Shown here piece after piece: positions 7,824-16,976 of a stretch of 64,000 bases of DNA. The notes beneath the pieces were generated by a model, which searched no databases, was not told the origin of the DNA, and saw nothing but the letters and a program-made list of their open reading frames with translations. Origin of the DNA: Kineothrix alysoides. GTDB lineage: Bacteria > Bacillota > Clostridia > Lachnospirales > Lachnospiraceae. The DNA lies in NCBI RefSeq assembly GCF_000732725.1, contig NZ_JPNB01000001.1, forward strand, positions 310,001 through 374,000. Reading direction: 5' to 3'. Within the stretch, counting starts at the first letter, position 1, and every line of letters begins with the position of its first letter. The translations under genes and the position numbers were made by a program.

Positions 7824-9192
7824 TTTATGTTCCGGTATTGGTGGATTCCGGCTTGGACTTGAAAGTGCCGGACATAAATGTATTGGCTATTGTGAATATG
7901 ATAAATTTGCAAGAGCTTCTTATGAAGCCATGTATGATACAGAAGGAGAGTGGAAAGCAGATGATGTCACAAAACTTAAATCAGCAGATGTCCCTTATGC
8001 AGACATCTGGTGTTTCGGATTCCCATGCCAGGACATCTCCGTTGCCGGAAAGCAAAGGGGACTGGTCGGCAAAAGAAGTGGAATATATTTCAACATTATT
8101 GACCTTATCAAATGCAAAGAAGAGGATGATAAACCCACATACCTTCTTGTTGAGAACGTTAAGAACCTGCTATCAATTAATGCAGGGTTCGACTTTGCCA
8201 CAGTTTTATCTGAAATGGACAAAGCGGGGTATGACTGTCGGTGGCAGGTGCTTAATTCAAAAGATTTCGGAGTCCCCCAGAACCGGGAGCGTGTGTTCAT
8301 TATCGCAAATCTTAGAAGCAGAGGTAGACGAGAAATACTACCTCTCTGTGGAGAAAACGCAGCAACTCTTAACCAACTTATAGGTGGAATGCAGGGGTAT
8401 CGTGTATATGGAACGGATGGAATCTCTGCAACTCTTTGTGGTGCGGCGGGAGGTGTCGGAGCAAAGACCGGGCTCTATTTGATGGGGAATTTAAACCCCA
8501 GCGGACATGGACAGGGCGGTAACGTTTATCATGAAGCCGGACTCGCACCGACCGTAACAGTCGATAAAGGATGTGGTACAAGAATCTTCATTGATCAGTG
8601 TAATCACGCTCCAAAACTAACTCAGACTGCACGATGTCTTACAGCAAGATATACTTCAGGGATAGTAAATCATTCAGCCATGAATTCTGCAGTTGTGGAA
8701 GTGCATCCTATGTTGACTCCGGACCGTTTGGAGAAACGTCAGAACGGAAGACGCATGAAAGAGGATGGAGAGCCAATGTTCACTTTGACCTCACAGGACA
8801 GACATGGTGTATTTATCTGCGAAAAAGTGCAGCAGGATGATGAGGTGGTTCTTCATGTGCGAAACAGCACCAAGCAGGGATTTGATGAAGCACATGTAGG
8901 TGATGGCATCAACCTTGCTTATCCTAGCAGCAAAACAAGGAGAGGAAGAGTCGGGAAAAAGTGTTCTCAGACTTTGGACTGCTCCGGACAGATGGGAACG
9001 CTTATGCGATGCGGTCGCATCAGAAGACTAACTCCGAGAGAGTGCTTTCGACTGCAGGGATTTACGGATGAGCGTTTTGATTTGGCATCGAAAGTAAATT
9101 CCGATGCACAACTTTATAAACAGGCAGGAAATGCAGTGACTGCAACGGTAGCTTTTGCAGTAGCGATGTCATTGCCGGAATCAAGAGAATAA
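7801..9192 (+). CDS. dcm: C5-cytosine DNA methyltransferase
   Basis: 463-residue Dcm-family enzyme. Motif I is FLDLCSGIGGFRLG at the N-terminus, motif IV holds the catalytic cysteine (GFPCQDIS), motif VI is LLVENVKNL, motif VIII is QNRERVF, and motif X is near the C-terminus (QAGNAVT). The region between motifs VIII and IX is long (about 200 residues) and carries several HG/CG-rich repeats, so target recognition may be complex. No restriction endonuclease is encoded next to it; it is a solitary phage methyltransferase coupled by overlap to the upstream N-methyltransferase. Confidence 0.93.
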   Translation: MKQLTFLDLCSGIGGFRLGLESAGHKCIGYCEYDKFARASYEAMYDTEGEWKADDVTKLKSADVPYADIWCFGFPCQDISVAGKQRGLVGKRSGIYFNIIDLIKCKEEDDKPTYLLVENVKNLLSINAGFDFATVLSEMDKAGYDCRWQVLNSKDFGVPQNRERVFIIANLRSRGRREILPLCGENAATLNQLIGGMQGYRVYGTDGISATLCGAAGGVGAKTGLYLMGNLNPSGHGQGGNVYHEAGLAPTVTVDKGCGTRIFIDQCNHAPKLTQTARCLTARYTSGIVNHSAMNSAVVEVHPMLTPDRLEKRQNGRRMKEDGEPMFTLTSQDRHGVFICEKVQQDDEVVLHVRNSTKQGFDEAHVGDGINLAYPSSKTRRGRVGKKCSQTLDCSGQMGTLMRCGRIRRLTPRECFRLQGFTDERFDLASKVNSDAQLYKQAGNAVTATVAFAVAMSLPESRE

Positions 9193-9267
9193 CTATAATG
9201 TGCTGGACTTTTCCTTCATTCAGAGTGATATATGTAGTACCACAAAAAATGAATGGAGGAATGGTCT

Positions 9268-10035
9268 ATGAAAATTAAAACAACAGTAGCAAACAGGAAG
9301 GATGTTGTGAAAGCAATGGAAGAGATTATGGGTGAAAAAGCCAAGTATCTCGGTCCGCCGACTTTTGAATATCGGATTGGGGAATTTATGGTTGACCGAG
9401 AAGGGAATGTTGGGCATGAAGACGAACTTCAGACAAACGAAATAGAAAAGAAACTACTTGAGAGAGGTTTGGCAGAAGGGGAACAGCAGATGCTTGATAT
9501 TGATATTCCGGTTGAGGGACACACAGCAGAAAGTTTGACTAACCTGATTTTCATGATTCACAGCAAACAGTATTTGATTGCAAAGTCTGTGGGGAGAGAA
9601 GTTCTGAAGATTCCGAATCATCTGGTGGAACGTCTGCAGACAGAAAAAACAGAAACCCTTGAGGATACGATTCAGATTATTAAGGAGGAAAGACCTACGG
9701 GTATTTCTTTTCTAGGAGAAAGAATTCGATTTGGAGGATTTCCCTTTGATACAGAGAAGACAGCCGCATTTTGCACACTTATGGCGATGATGGGGGCGGC
9801 TGCAAAAGAACAGCATCGGGTTCAGCCGACAGAGACAATCGAAGAAAATGAAAAATATTACATGCGGGTGTGGCTTGTCAGGCTTGGTCTTGGAGGAAAA
9901 GGTGGTAAGGAAGTCAGAAAGATTCTGCTTGAGAATCTGAAAGGACATACCGCATTTCGAACGGAAGCCGATAAAGAAAAATGGCTTGCCAGAAACGGTG
10001 GGACAAAAACAGAAGTGAATGGAGGGGATGCATAA
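9268..10035 (+). CDS. Phage protein of the 'virulence-related' family
   Basis: 255-residue protein. It resembles a family annotated as 'virulence-related protein' in Clostridia and Lachnospiraceae phages, with the typical start KTTVANRKDVVKAMEEI and KYLGPPTFEYRIGEF. No catalytic motif, signal or membrane helix is visible and the family has no proven function. The start at 9268 (MKIKTT) is chosen for GGAGGA at 9255-9260; an ATG at 9253 overlaps that site. It lies between the methyltransferases and the DUF4314 gene, the common order in these phages. Confidence 0.7.
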   Translation: MKIKTTVANRKDVVKAMEEIMGEKAKYLGPPTFEYRIGEFMVDREGNVGHEDELQTNEIEKKLLERGLAEGEQQMLDIDIPVEGHTAESLTNLIFMIHSKQYLIAKSVGREVLKIPNHLVERLQTEKTETLEDTIQIIKEERPTGISFLGERIRFGGFPFDTEKTAAFCTLMAMMGAAAKEQHRVQPTETIEENEKYYMRVWLVRLGLGGKGGKEVRKILLENLKGHTAFRTEADKEKWLARNGGTKTEVNGGDA

Positions 10036-10036
10036 T

Positions 10037-10438
10037 ATGGATAATATGAGATTCCCAAAGAGAGAGATAGTAGAGGGCATAAAGAAAGAATATCCTGAGG
10101 GATGCCGCATTATTTTGGAAAGCATGGATGACCCTTATGTAAAAATTCCTATAGGAACAAAAGGTACGGTATCAAGCGTGGATGATGTGGGAACAATTCA
10201 TGTCCATTGGGATACCGGCCATCATCTTGGGATAGTTTATGGAGAAGACACCTGCAGGAAACTCCATATGGTTGAAATTATATGCTATGGAAAACGGGAT
10301 AAATGGGATTCAAGGGAAGAAGCAGAGGCTTTCTTCCTAAAAGGAATTGCATCAAGCGAAGGAAGCGAGCGAAGCAGGTACACAGCCATTTATACCAAAT
10401 TAAAAATGGGTATGGATGTATGCAGTGATGATGCATAG
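10037..10438 (+). CDS. DUF4314 domain protein
   Basis: 133 residues. The core (RIILESMDDPYVKIPIGTKG, then GTIHVHWDTGHHLGIVYGED) matches DUF4314, a small beta-barrel domain common in Firmicutes phages and integrative elements; the function is unknown. ATG 10037 has GGAGGGG at 10021-10027; two earlier in-frame ATGs (10019, 10028) overlap the Shine-Dalgarno. The start is two nucleotides after the previous stop codon, so the genes are coupled. Confidence 0.8.
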   Translation: MDNMRFPKREIVEGIKKEYPEGCRIILESMDDPYVKIPIGTKGTVSSVDDVGTIHVHWDTGHHLGIVYGEDTCRKLHMVEIICYGKRDKWDSREEAEAFFLKGIASSEGSERSRYTAIYTKLKMGMDVCSDDA

Positions 10439-10516
10439 AAGTGAATGATTTTACAACCATGGAACATTTAGAATGCTCCTAATCAACAGGAGAGGGACAA
10501 TACAGTACTGGCCTAA

Positions 10517-10633
10517 GGAGTTGGTGGTCATATTTATGGTTGTAAGGACAATTATAAAACGGAAATTTATGAATTCGTAGATAACTTGAATGAGGAAATT
10601 GACAAGATCCAATGCAGACTTTTCTTCCTTTGA
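10517..10633 (+). pseudogene. Decayed coding remnant before terminase
   Basis: The 320-nt gap 10439-10759 holds a stretch that reads like protein in one frame (GHIYGCKDNYKTEIYEFVDN, then LNEEIDKIQCRLFF) but has no start and is bracketed by stops. It looks like the middle of a lost small gene. The family is not recognised. Confidence 0.35.
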
Positions 10634-10709
10634 TAGCAGGAAGAATGATTTTCTGATGTAGTACCATGCGATGGGAATTAGCAAATATGAAGTAGTTGAT
10701 TCGGAAAGT

Positions 10710-10730
10710 GACCTCTTAGGAGGTCTTTTT
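10710..10730 (+). terminator. Hairpin terminator upstream of terS
   Basis: Perfect 6-bp stem GACCTC / GAGGTC with loop TTAG, then TTTTT. The terS ribosome binding site follows 15 nt later. The same loop recurs in the hairpin at 13238. Confidence 0.75.
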
Positions 10731-10759
10731 CTTTGTTGCAAAATGAGGAGGCGAGGACA

Positions 10760-11239
10760 ATGGCGCAGAGAGGAAGAAAACCAAAACCAACGGCAATAAA
10801 GGTCTTGGAAGGAAATCCGGGAAAAAGAAATCTGAATACGAATGAGCCTCAACCCCTGAAAAGAGCACCGCGCTGTCCAAACTGGCTTGAGGAGGAAGCG
10901 AAGAAAGAATGGAAACGGATGTCAAAGCAGTTGGAACAGTTGGGCATTCTGACGGAAATTGATATGGCAGCCTTTGCAGGTTATTGTCAGGCTTATGCAA
11001 GATGGAAGGAAGCGGAGGAATTTATTACACAGCATGGAACCATCGTAAAAACCCCAAGCGGATATTGGCAACAGGTACCGCAGGTTTCCATTGCACAGAC
11101 CTATCTTAAAATTATGCATAAATTCTGCGAGCAGTTTGGTCTTACTCCATCTGCCAGAAGTCGTATCGTATCTGGAGATGGAGAGGACAAGGCAAATGAC
11201 GAGATGGAGCTGCTTTTGCTAAAAGGCGGTGGCAGGTGA
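10760..11239 (+). CDS. terS: Terminase small subunit, P27 family
   Basis: 159-residue P27-family small terminase, which recognises phage DNA for packaging. Typical features are the N-terminal RGRKPKPTAIKVLEGNPGKR, the CPNWLEEEAKKEWKRM helix and the C-terminal GLTPSARSR motif. ATG 10760 is preceded by GAGGAGG at 10745-10751. The stop codon overlaps the terL start (TGATG), so the two subunits are translationally coupled. Confidence 0.93.
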   Translation: MAQRGRKPKPTAIKVLEGNPGKRNLNTNEPQPLKRAPRCPNWLEEEAKKEWKRMSKQLEQLGILTEIDMAAFAGYCQAYARWKEAEEFITQHGTIVKTPSGYWQQVPQVSIAQTYLKIMHKFCEQFGLTPSARSRIVSGDGEDKANDEMELLLLKGGGR

Positions 11240-12786
11240 TGTTTGATAAACAAAAAGCAGATTATGCTGTGAATTTCATCAACTGCCTGAAGCATACCAA
11301 AGGAAAATGGAGAGGGGTACCATTTAATCTTCTTCCATGGCAGGATACGATAATTCGTGATGTATTCGGAACCGTGAAGGAGAATGGCTATCGTCAGTAT
11401 AATACGGCATATGTTGAGATACCGAAGAAGAATGGGAAATCAGAATTGGCAGCTGCGGTGGCATTATATATGACCTGTGGTGACAATGAATGGGGAGCGG
11501 AAGTGTATGGCTGTGCTTCCGACCGCCAACAGGCATCTATTGTATTTGATGTTGCTGTGGATATGGTGGATCAGTGTCCGGCACTGAAGAAACGTATCAA
11601 ACCCGTGATGTCAGTTAAAAGACTGGTATATAAGCCAACAAACAGCTTTTATCAGGTGTTGTCTTCCGAAGCATTTACAAAGCACGGTCTCAATGTTCAT
11701 GCGGTAATCTTTGATGAGCTTCATGCCCAGCCAAACCGTGAATTGTTTGATGTTATGACAAAAGGCTCTGGCGATGCCAGAACACAGCCACTGTATTTTT
11801 TGATTACAACAGCCGGAACGGATAGAAACAGCATCTGTTATGAACAGCATCAAAAGGCAGAAGACATTATTTTGGGACGAAAGGTAGACCCAACCTACTA
11901 TCCGGTTATTTTCGGAGCAAAGGAAGATGATGACTGGATGAGTGAGGAAATATGGTACAAATCCAATCCGTCACTGGGGCATACGATTGATATAGAAAAA
12001 GTAAGGAATGCATGTACAAGTGCAAAAGAGAATGCCGCAGAAGAAAATATCTTCAGACAGCTTCGCCTGAACCAGTGGGTGAAGCAGAGTACACGTTGGA
12101 TGCAAATGAATAAGTGGGATACCTGCGCATTTCCAATTGATGAAAGTGAGTTGATTGGAAGGGATTGTTATGGAGGACTTGATTTGTCAGCTACTTCGGA
12201 TATTACAGCCTTTGTGCTGGTATTTCCTCCGAGAGATGAGTCTGAGAAATATGTCATCCTGCCATTCTGTTGGATACCGGAAGACAATATAAAACTTCGG
12301 GTAAGACGAGATCACGTTCCCTATGATGTGTGGACGAAAGAGGGGTGTCTTCAGACGACTGAGGGAAACGTTATTCATTATGCTTTTATAGAGAATTTCA
12401 TTGAGAAGCTGGGTGAAAAATATCATATTAAAGAGATAGCCTTTGACCGTTGGGGAGCAGTCCAGATGGTACAGAATCTTGAAGATATGGGATTCACGGT
12501 TGTTCCATTCGGACAGGGTTATAAAGATATGAGTCCTCCGACAAAAGAATTGATGAAGCTGACATTGGAGGAAAGAATAGCACATGGCGGTCATAAAGTC
12601 CTTCGATGGATGATGGATAATGTGTTTGTCAGACAAGACCCGGCAGGAAACATTAAAATGGATAAGGAAAAGAGCACGGAAAAAATAGATGCAGCAGTGG
12701 CAACCGTTATGGCTCTTGACCGTGCTATTCGTAATAAAGGGAATGGCAGTAGTGTATATGATGGCAGAGGGATTTTAGTGATATAG
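11239..12786 (+). CDS. terL: Terminase large subunit, HK97 type
   Basis: 515-residue Terminase_1 family motor. It has an N-terminal ATPase with a Walker A-like PKKNGKSELA near residue 60 and Walker B AVIFDELHA near residue 155. A C-terminal RNase H-like nuclease begins at GGLDLSATSDITAFV, whose Asp would bind metal. It pumps DNA into the prohead and cuts it. The ATG overlaps the terS stop; GTG 11236 is a possible alternative. Portal and protease follow after a 560-nt spacer. Confidence 0.95.
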   Translation: MFDKQKADYAVNFINCLKHTKGKWRGVPFNLLPWQDTIIRDVFGTVKENGYRQYNTAYVEIPKKNGKSELAAAVALYMTCGDNEWGAEVYGCASDRQQASIVFDVAVDMVDQCPALKKRIKPVMSVKRLVYKPTNSFYQVLSSEAFTKHGLNVHAVIFDELHAQPNRELFDVMTKGSGDARTQPLYFLITTAGTDRNSICYEQHQKAEDIILGRKVDPTYYPVIFGAKEDDDWMSEEIWYKSNPSLGHTIDIEKVRNACTSAKENAAEENIFRQLRLNQWVKQSTRWMQMNKWDTCAFPIDESELIGRDCYGGLDLSATSDITAFVLVFPPRDESEKYVILPFCWIPEDNIKLRVRRDHVPYDVWTKEGCLQTTEGNVIHYAFIENFIEKLGEKYHIKEIAFDRWGAVQMVQNLEDMGFTVVPFGQGYKDMSPPTKELMKLTLEERIAHGGHKVLRWMMDNVFVRQDPAGNIKMDKEKSTEKIDAAVATVMALDRAIRNKGNGSSVYDGRGILVI

Positions 12787-12845
12787 AGATTTTGAAGCGA
12801 AAACGGTATTTAAAGTATAGGAAGAATTTCTTGGGATTGCGTAGA

Positions 12846-13133
12846 TTATTTAGAATGGTTAAGGGGTCTGCGTCCATTTAACTGGAAGTTGTCATGGCTT
12901 ATGATACTATCAACAGCTTTTTGCAGATTCGGTGCGTGACCATGTCGGTGATAGTTTGTCCGGCCATGATGGCTGTGATAGATTACGCAGGATGAAAAGA
13001 AGGTATAATCCTGCTTCATAATATACCAATAGTGTCTTGTGTTTTTTGATTGTAGCGTGATACCAAATCCGCTGGCACTGACGATACGAAAATAACGCTG
13101 GTCAAGGTTTTTAATATCTTTCTCTGTAAACAT
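12846..13133 (-). CDS. Small antisense-oriented phage protein, 95 aa
   Basis: The only leftward gene of the prophage part. It starts MFTEKDIKNLDQRYFRIV and contains a central SKNTRHYWYI and a His-rich CVIYHSHHGRTNYHRHGHAP. I recall similar small proteins in Lachnospiraceae mobile elements, without a known function. The His/Tyr pattern could bind metal. An AAAGGA site lies 7-8 nt upstream of ATG 13133 on the minus strand. It sits between terL and the portal gene, so it is transcribed against the late operon unless it is off when that is on. Confidence 0.65.
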   Translation of the reverse strand: MFTEKDIKNLDQRYFRIVSASGFGITLQSKNTRHYWYIMKQDYTFFSSCVIYHSHHGRTNYHRHGHAPNLQKAVDSIISHDNFQLNGRRPLNHSK

Positions 13134-13235
13134 ATGGTTTTCCTTTGTTGGGTGATATTCGAGATAACGATAGATGGGTTATAGAGATTTACACAAAAAT
13201 CATAACAGAATAAACAATGGATTTCAAGATAAAAA

Positions 13236-13260
13236 TGCACTTCTTAGGAGGTGTGTTTTT
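13236..13260 (+). terminator. Hairpin terminator before portal region
   Basis: 6-bp stem CACTTC / GAGGTG with loop TTAG, then TGTTTTT; flanking A5 and T5 can extend it. It is nearly the same design as the hairpin at 10710. It could stop readthrough from terL into the portal operon. Confidence 0.65.
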
Positions 13261-13279
13261 GCATGTCAGGGAGGTGTCT

Positions 13280-13345
13280 ATGATACTGATTAGCATATTA
13301 GGTTTCCTTTTGATTAGGGAAGCACTCAATCAGATGGAGGGATGA
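13280..13345 (+). CDS. Tiny hydrophobic peptide, 21 aa
   Basis: Very short gene (MILISILGFLLIREALNQME plus one residue) with a good ribosome binding site (GGAGGTG) just upstream. It ends inside the portal gene's Shine-Dalgarno region. The first 12 residues are hydrophobic. It may be a leader that couples translation to the portal gene, or a chance frame. Confidence 0.35.
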   Translation: MILISILGFLLIREALNQMEG

Positions 13346-13347
13346 GC

Positions 13348-14640
13348 ATGGGGATAAGGAGTTTGTTTGGTTTTTCAAGGACAAGGGATATGCCCACCAA
13401 TACGGCAGGAAGCGGATATTCCTTCCTGTTCGGGAGAACAACGAGCGGTAAGCCTGTAAATGAAAGAACAGCCATGCAGACCACGGCAGTATATGCCTGT
13501 GTCAGAATTCTTTCTGAAACGCTTGCATCCTTGCCACTTCATGTGTATGCATATAAGGATAGCGGAGGCAAAGAGTTAGTTTACAGCCACCCGTTATACA
13601 ACATTCTTCATGATGAGCCAAACCCGGAGATGACTTCATTCGTGTTCAGAGAAACGATGATGAGTCATCTTTTAATATGGGGAAATGCGTATGCACAGAT
13701 TATCAGGAACGGCTCCGGGAGAGTGCTTGGACTGTATCCGCTATTGCCGGACAAAATGGACGTGGAGAGGGATGATAAGGGGAGGCTTTATTATATTTAT
13801 GCCCGACAAAGTAATGAGAATCCAAACTTCAAGCGTCATGGGGATATCGTGTTGCAACAGGAGGATGTACTGCACATTCCGGGACTTGGGTTTGATGGAC
13901 TGGTAGGGTACTCTCCCATCGCCATGGCAAAAAATGCGGTGGGGATCACACTTGCCTGTGAGGAATACGGTGCCAGTTTCTTTGCAAACGGGGCAAATCC
14001 AGGAGGGGTTTTGGAACATCCCGGAGTATTAAAAGACCCCAGTAAAGTGAGAGAATCTTGGAATGCGGTATATCAAGGGGCAAACAATGCCCATAAGGTG
14101 GCTGTATTGGAAGAAGGAATGAAATATCAGCAGATTGGAATACCGCCGGAAGAAGCACAGTTCTTAGAAACAAGGAAATTCCAGATTAACGAAATTGCAA
14201 GGCTGTACCGTATCCCACCCCATATGGTGGGTGATTTGGAGAAGAGCTCTTTCTCTAATATTGAGCAGCAGTCTTTAGAGTTCGTTAAATACACATTGGA
14301 CCCTTGGGTTATCAGATGGGAGCAAAGCCTTCAGAAAGCACTGCTTCTATCCGGAGAGAAGGGAAAGTATTTCATCAAGTTAAATGTGGATGGACTTCTT
14401 CGTGGAGATTATGAATCCAGAATGAATGGATATGCAACAGGTAGACAGAACGGATGGCTTTCTTCCAATGATATCCGTGAAATGGAGGATATGAATCCCA
14501 TCCCGGAGGAAGAGGGTGGCAATCAATATCTGATCAACGGAAATATGTGCAAATTAAAGGATGCGGGCCTGTTTGCCGGAAAGCAGAGTGAGAAGCAGGA
14601 AGAGCCACAACAACTAAACGGAAAGAGAGGAAAGCGATGA
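13348..14640 (+). CDS. Portal protein, HK97 family
   Basis: 430-residue phage portal, the dodecameric ring at the capsid vertex through which DNA enters. Typical stretches are AVYACVRILSETLASLPLHV, HPLYNILHDEPNP and IARLYRIPPHMVGDLEKSS. ATG 13348 has GGAGGG six nt upstream; ATG 13342 would touch the Shine-Dalgarno. The 3' end overlaps the protease gene by 4 nt (ATGA). Confidence 0.95.
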   Translation: MGIRSLFGFSRTRDMPTNTAGSGYSFLFGRTTSGKPVNERTAMQTTAVYACVRILSETLASLPLHVYAYKDSGGKELVYSHPLYNILHDEPNPEMTSFVFRETMMSHLLIWGNAYAQIIRNGSGRVLGLYPLLPDKMDVERDDKGRLYYIYARQSNENPNFKRHGDIVLQQEDVLHIPGLGFDGLVGYSPIAMAKNAVGITLACEEYGASFFANGANPGGVLEHPGVLKDPSKVRESWNAVYQGANNAHKVAVLEEGMKYQQIGIPPEEAQFLETRKFQINEIARLYRIPPHMVGDLEKSSFSNIEQQSLEFVKYTLDPWVIRWEQSLQKALLLSGEKGKYFIKLNVDGLLRGDYESRMNGYATGRQNGWLSSNDIREMEDMNPIPEEEGGNQYLINGNMCKLKDAGLFAGKQSEKQEEPQQLNGKRGKR

Positions 14641-15425
14641 GACGAAAGTTTTGGAACTGGGTAAAGAATGAGGGCGAACTCGAAGAGAGGACGCTCTTTT
14701 TAAATGGTCAGATTTCCGATGAAACATGGTTCGGGGATGAGGTGACTCCCCAGTTGTTTAAGGAAGAACTGATTGCAGGGAAGGGCAATGTAACGGTGTG
14801 GATTAACAGTCCCGGTGGAGATGTATTTGCAGCTGCCCAGATTTACAACATGCTCCGTGATTATAAAGGTCATGTGACGGTTCGGATTGATGCACTTGCT
14901 GCATCGGCGGCATCCGTGATTGCAATGGCAGGAGAAACGGTGCTTGTGTCCCCTGTTGCCATGATGATGGTTCATAACCCTGCAACTATAGCAATGGGAA
15001 ATACAATCGCTATGAAAAAGGCTATCGGTATGCTGTCAGAGGTGAAGGAGAGCATTTTGAATGCCTATGAGGAAAAGACAGGTCTTAACCGTGAAAAGCT
15101 GTCCCACATGATGGATGAAGAAACATGGTTCAATGCCAAAAAGGCTGTGGAGCTTGGCTTTGCAGATAGAATTCTGTTTGAAGAGGAACGGAAAGAAGAG
15201 AAGAACTCACAGAAAGAGCTGGCGCAGGATGAGGAAGAAGCGGAGAGATACAAAAGGGATGGGAAAAAGGCAATGAATATAATTCTTTCCCATGAGGAGG
15301 ATGCCATGATGTATTCCCGGAAAGCAATGGATGCATCCATTCTATCCACGGTATCCGACAAGATGCCAAAAGATATGATACCCGTTAACCAGCTGGAAAA
15401 GAGACTGAGTCTCTTAACACATTAA
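14637..15425 (+). CDS. Prohead protease, ClpP/S14 family
   Basis: 262-residue maturation protease. The fold is ClpP-like: VWINSPGGDVFAAAQIYNML, then the nucleophile serine in DALAASAASVIAM, then the catalytic His region MMMVHNPAT. It processes the capsid scaffold before DNA packaging. The C-terminal 80 residues are charged (EEERKEEKN) and may serve as scaffold. It overlaps the portal gene and is followed 14 nt later by the capsid gene. Confidence 0.93.
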   Translation: MRRKFWNWVKNEGELEERTLFLNGQISDETWFGDEVTPQLFKEELIAGKGNVTVWINSPGGDVFAAAQIYNMLRDYKGHVTVRIDALAASAASVIAMAGETVLVSPVAMMMVHNPATIAMGNTIAMKKAIGMLSEVKESILNAYEEKTGLNREKLSHMMDEETWFNAKKAVELGFADRILFEEERKEEKNSQKELAQDEEEAERYKRDGKKAMNIILSHEEDAMMYSRKAMDASILSTVSDKMPKDMIPVNQLEKRLSLLTH

Positions 15426-15439
15426 GGAGGATTTGAATT

Positions 15440-16651
15440 ATGAGTCAGGTATTAGAATTGAGAGAAAAGAGAGCAAAGGCATGGGGGGCTGCAAAGGCAT
15501 TTCTTGATACAAAGAGAACAGATAAAGGTTTTGTTTCAGCAGAGGATGCAGCCACCTATGAAAAAATGGAGAATGATGTCATGAACCTCGGCAAGGAAAT
15601 TGACAGGTTGGAAAGACAGGCAGTGATTGATGCGGAACTTGCCAAGGCAACCAGCATTCCAATTACCAACAAACCAAACGGCAGTGTGGATGGAGAAACC
15701 AAACAGGGAAGAGCATCGGATGCCTATAAGAGAGCGTTCTGGGACAGCATGAGAAAGAAGAATTTCTATGATGTACAGAACGCTCTTACTATTGGTACAG
15801 ATTCTGAGGGTGGCTATCTTGTGCCGGACGAATATGAAAAGAAGCTTATGGAGGCACTTGAGGATGAGGTATTCTTTAGAAACCTTGCAACGGTTATCCA
15901 TACTTCCGGCGGTGACCGTAAGATTCCGATTGTGACTTCCAAGGGAAGCGCACAGTGGATTGACGAGAACGGACAGTTCCCGGATTCTGATGATGCTTTT
16001 GGACAGACATCTATCGGAGCGTATAAACTTGCCACCATGATTAAGGTATCAGATGAACTTTTGAATGATTCCGTATTCAATGTAGAAACATATATTTCCA
16101 AGGAATTCGGAAGGCGTATTGGAACAAAGGAAGAAGAAGCCTTCTTTGTAGGAGATGGTACAGGAAAGCCGACCGGTCTTTTCCATGAAACAAATGGAGC
16201 TGATACTGGCGTGACAGCAGCTACAACGGCCATTACATTTGATGATGTGATGGACTTGTATTATAGCTTACGTGTACCATATCGAAACAAGGCTTCATGG
16301 CTTTTGAATGATTCCACAGTAAAGGCAATTAGGAAGCTAAAGGATGGAAATGGAAATTATATCTGGCAGCCATCTGTAAGAGAGGGAGAGCCGGACAGAA
16401 TTTTGAACCGCCCATACAGAACTTCCATTTTTGTTCCTGAAATTGCAGCCGGAAACAGAGTCATGGCATTTGGTGATTATTCCTATTACTGGATTGCTGA
16501 CCGCCAGGGTAGAAGTTTCAAGAGACTGAATGAGCTTTTTGCTACAACAGGACAAGTAGGTTTTCTTGCCTCTGAGCGTGTGGATGGAAAACTGATTCTT
16601 TCTGAAGCAATAAAGACACTTGATATCAAGGGTACAAAGACAGGGGCATAA
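15440..16651 (+). CDS. Major capsid protein, HK97 family
   Basis: 403 residues. Residues 1-100 form a helical delta/scaffold domain that the S14 protease would remove. The rest has the HK97 capsid fold signatures: GGYLVPDEYEKKLMEALED, then ISKEFGRRIGTKEEEAFFVG and GTGKPTGLFHETNG. AAGGAGG lies 8-9 nt upstream of the ATG. A terminator-like hairpin follows, which would give more capsid message than downstream connector message. Confidence 0.95.
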   Translation: MSQVLELREKRAKAWGAAKAFLDTKRTDKGFVSAEDAATYEKMENDVMNLGKEIDRLERQAVIDAELAKATSIPITNKPNGSVDGETKQGRASDAYKRAFWDSMRKKNFYDVQNALTIGTDSEGGYLVPDEYEKKLMEALEDEVFFRNLATVIHTSGGDRKIPIVTSKGSAQWIDENGQFPDSDDAFGQTSIGAYKLATMIKVSDELLNDSVFNVETYISKEFGRRIGTKEEEAFFVGDGTGKPTGLFHETNGADTGVTAATTAITFDDVMDLYYSLRVPYRNKASWLLNDSTVKAIRKLKDGNGNYIWQPSVREGEPDRILNRPYRTSIFVPEIAAGNRVMAFGDYSYYWIADRQGRSFKRLNELFATTGQVGFLASERVDGKLILSEAIKTLDIKGTKTGA

Positions 16652-16689
16652 AATTTTTCTGGGCATCGTAACGGGTGCCCAGAATTTTT
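16652..16689 (+). terminator. Hairpin terminator after capsid gene
   Basis: 8-bp stem CTGGGCAT / GTGCCCAG (16659-16666 with 16675-16682, one G-T pair), flanked by AAATTTTT and AATTTTT. The next gene's Shine-Dalgarno follows at once. Confidence 0.75.
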
Positions 16690-16700
16690 AGGAGGTTCGT

Positions 16701-16976
16701 ATGATAGTGACAATAGAAACCGCCAAATGTTATTTGCGTGTGGATTCTTCGGATGAGGATGAGATCATTCATAAAATTATATTGTCAGCGGAGAGCATTG
16801 TAATGGATGTGATGCGTATAGAAAAAGAGGATTTATCTGCACAATGCCCTGAAGTTTTAATAGCGGTGCTGTATGCGATGTCCTATCTGTATGAACATAG
16901 GGAAGTGGCGGATCATAAGGAACTGATATCCACCTTGCGAAGTCTTCTGTTTGGAGTACGCAGGGAGGTGTTCTGA
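16701..16976 (+). CDS. Head-tail connector, gp6-like
   Basis: 91-residue protein of the phage gp6-like (QLRG) head-tail connector family: TIETAKCYLRVDSSDEDEII at the N-terminus, then a helical body with AVLYAMSYLYEHRE. It would form the adaptor ring under the portal. It has GGAGG upstream and overlaps the next start by one base. Confidence 0.85.
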   Translation: MIVTIETAKCYLRVDSSDEDEIIHKIILSAESIVMDVMRIEKEDLSAQCPEVLIAVLYAMSYLYEHREVADHKELISTLRSLLFGVRREVF

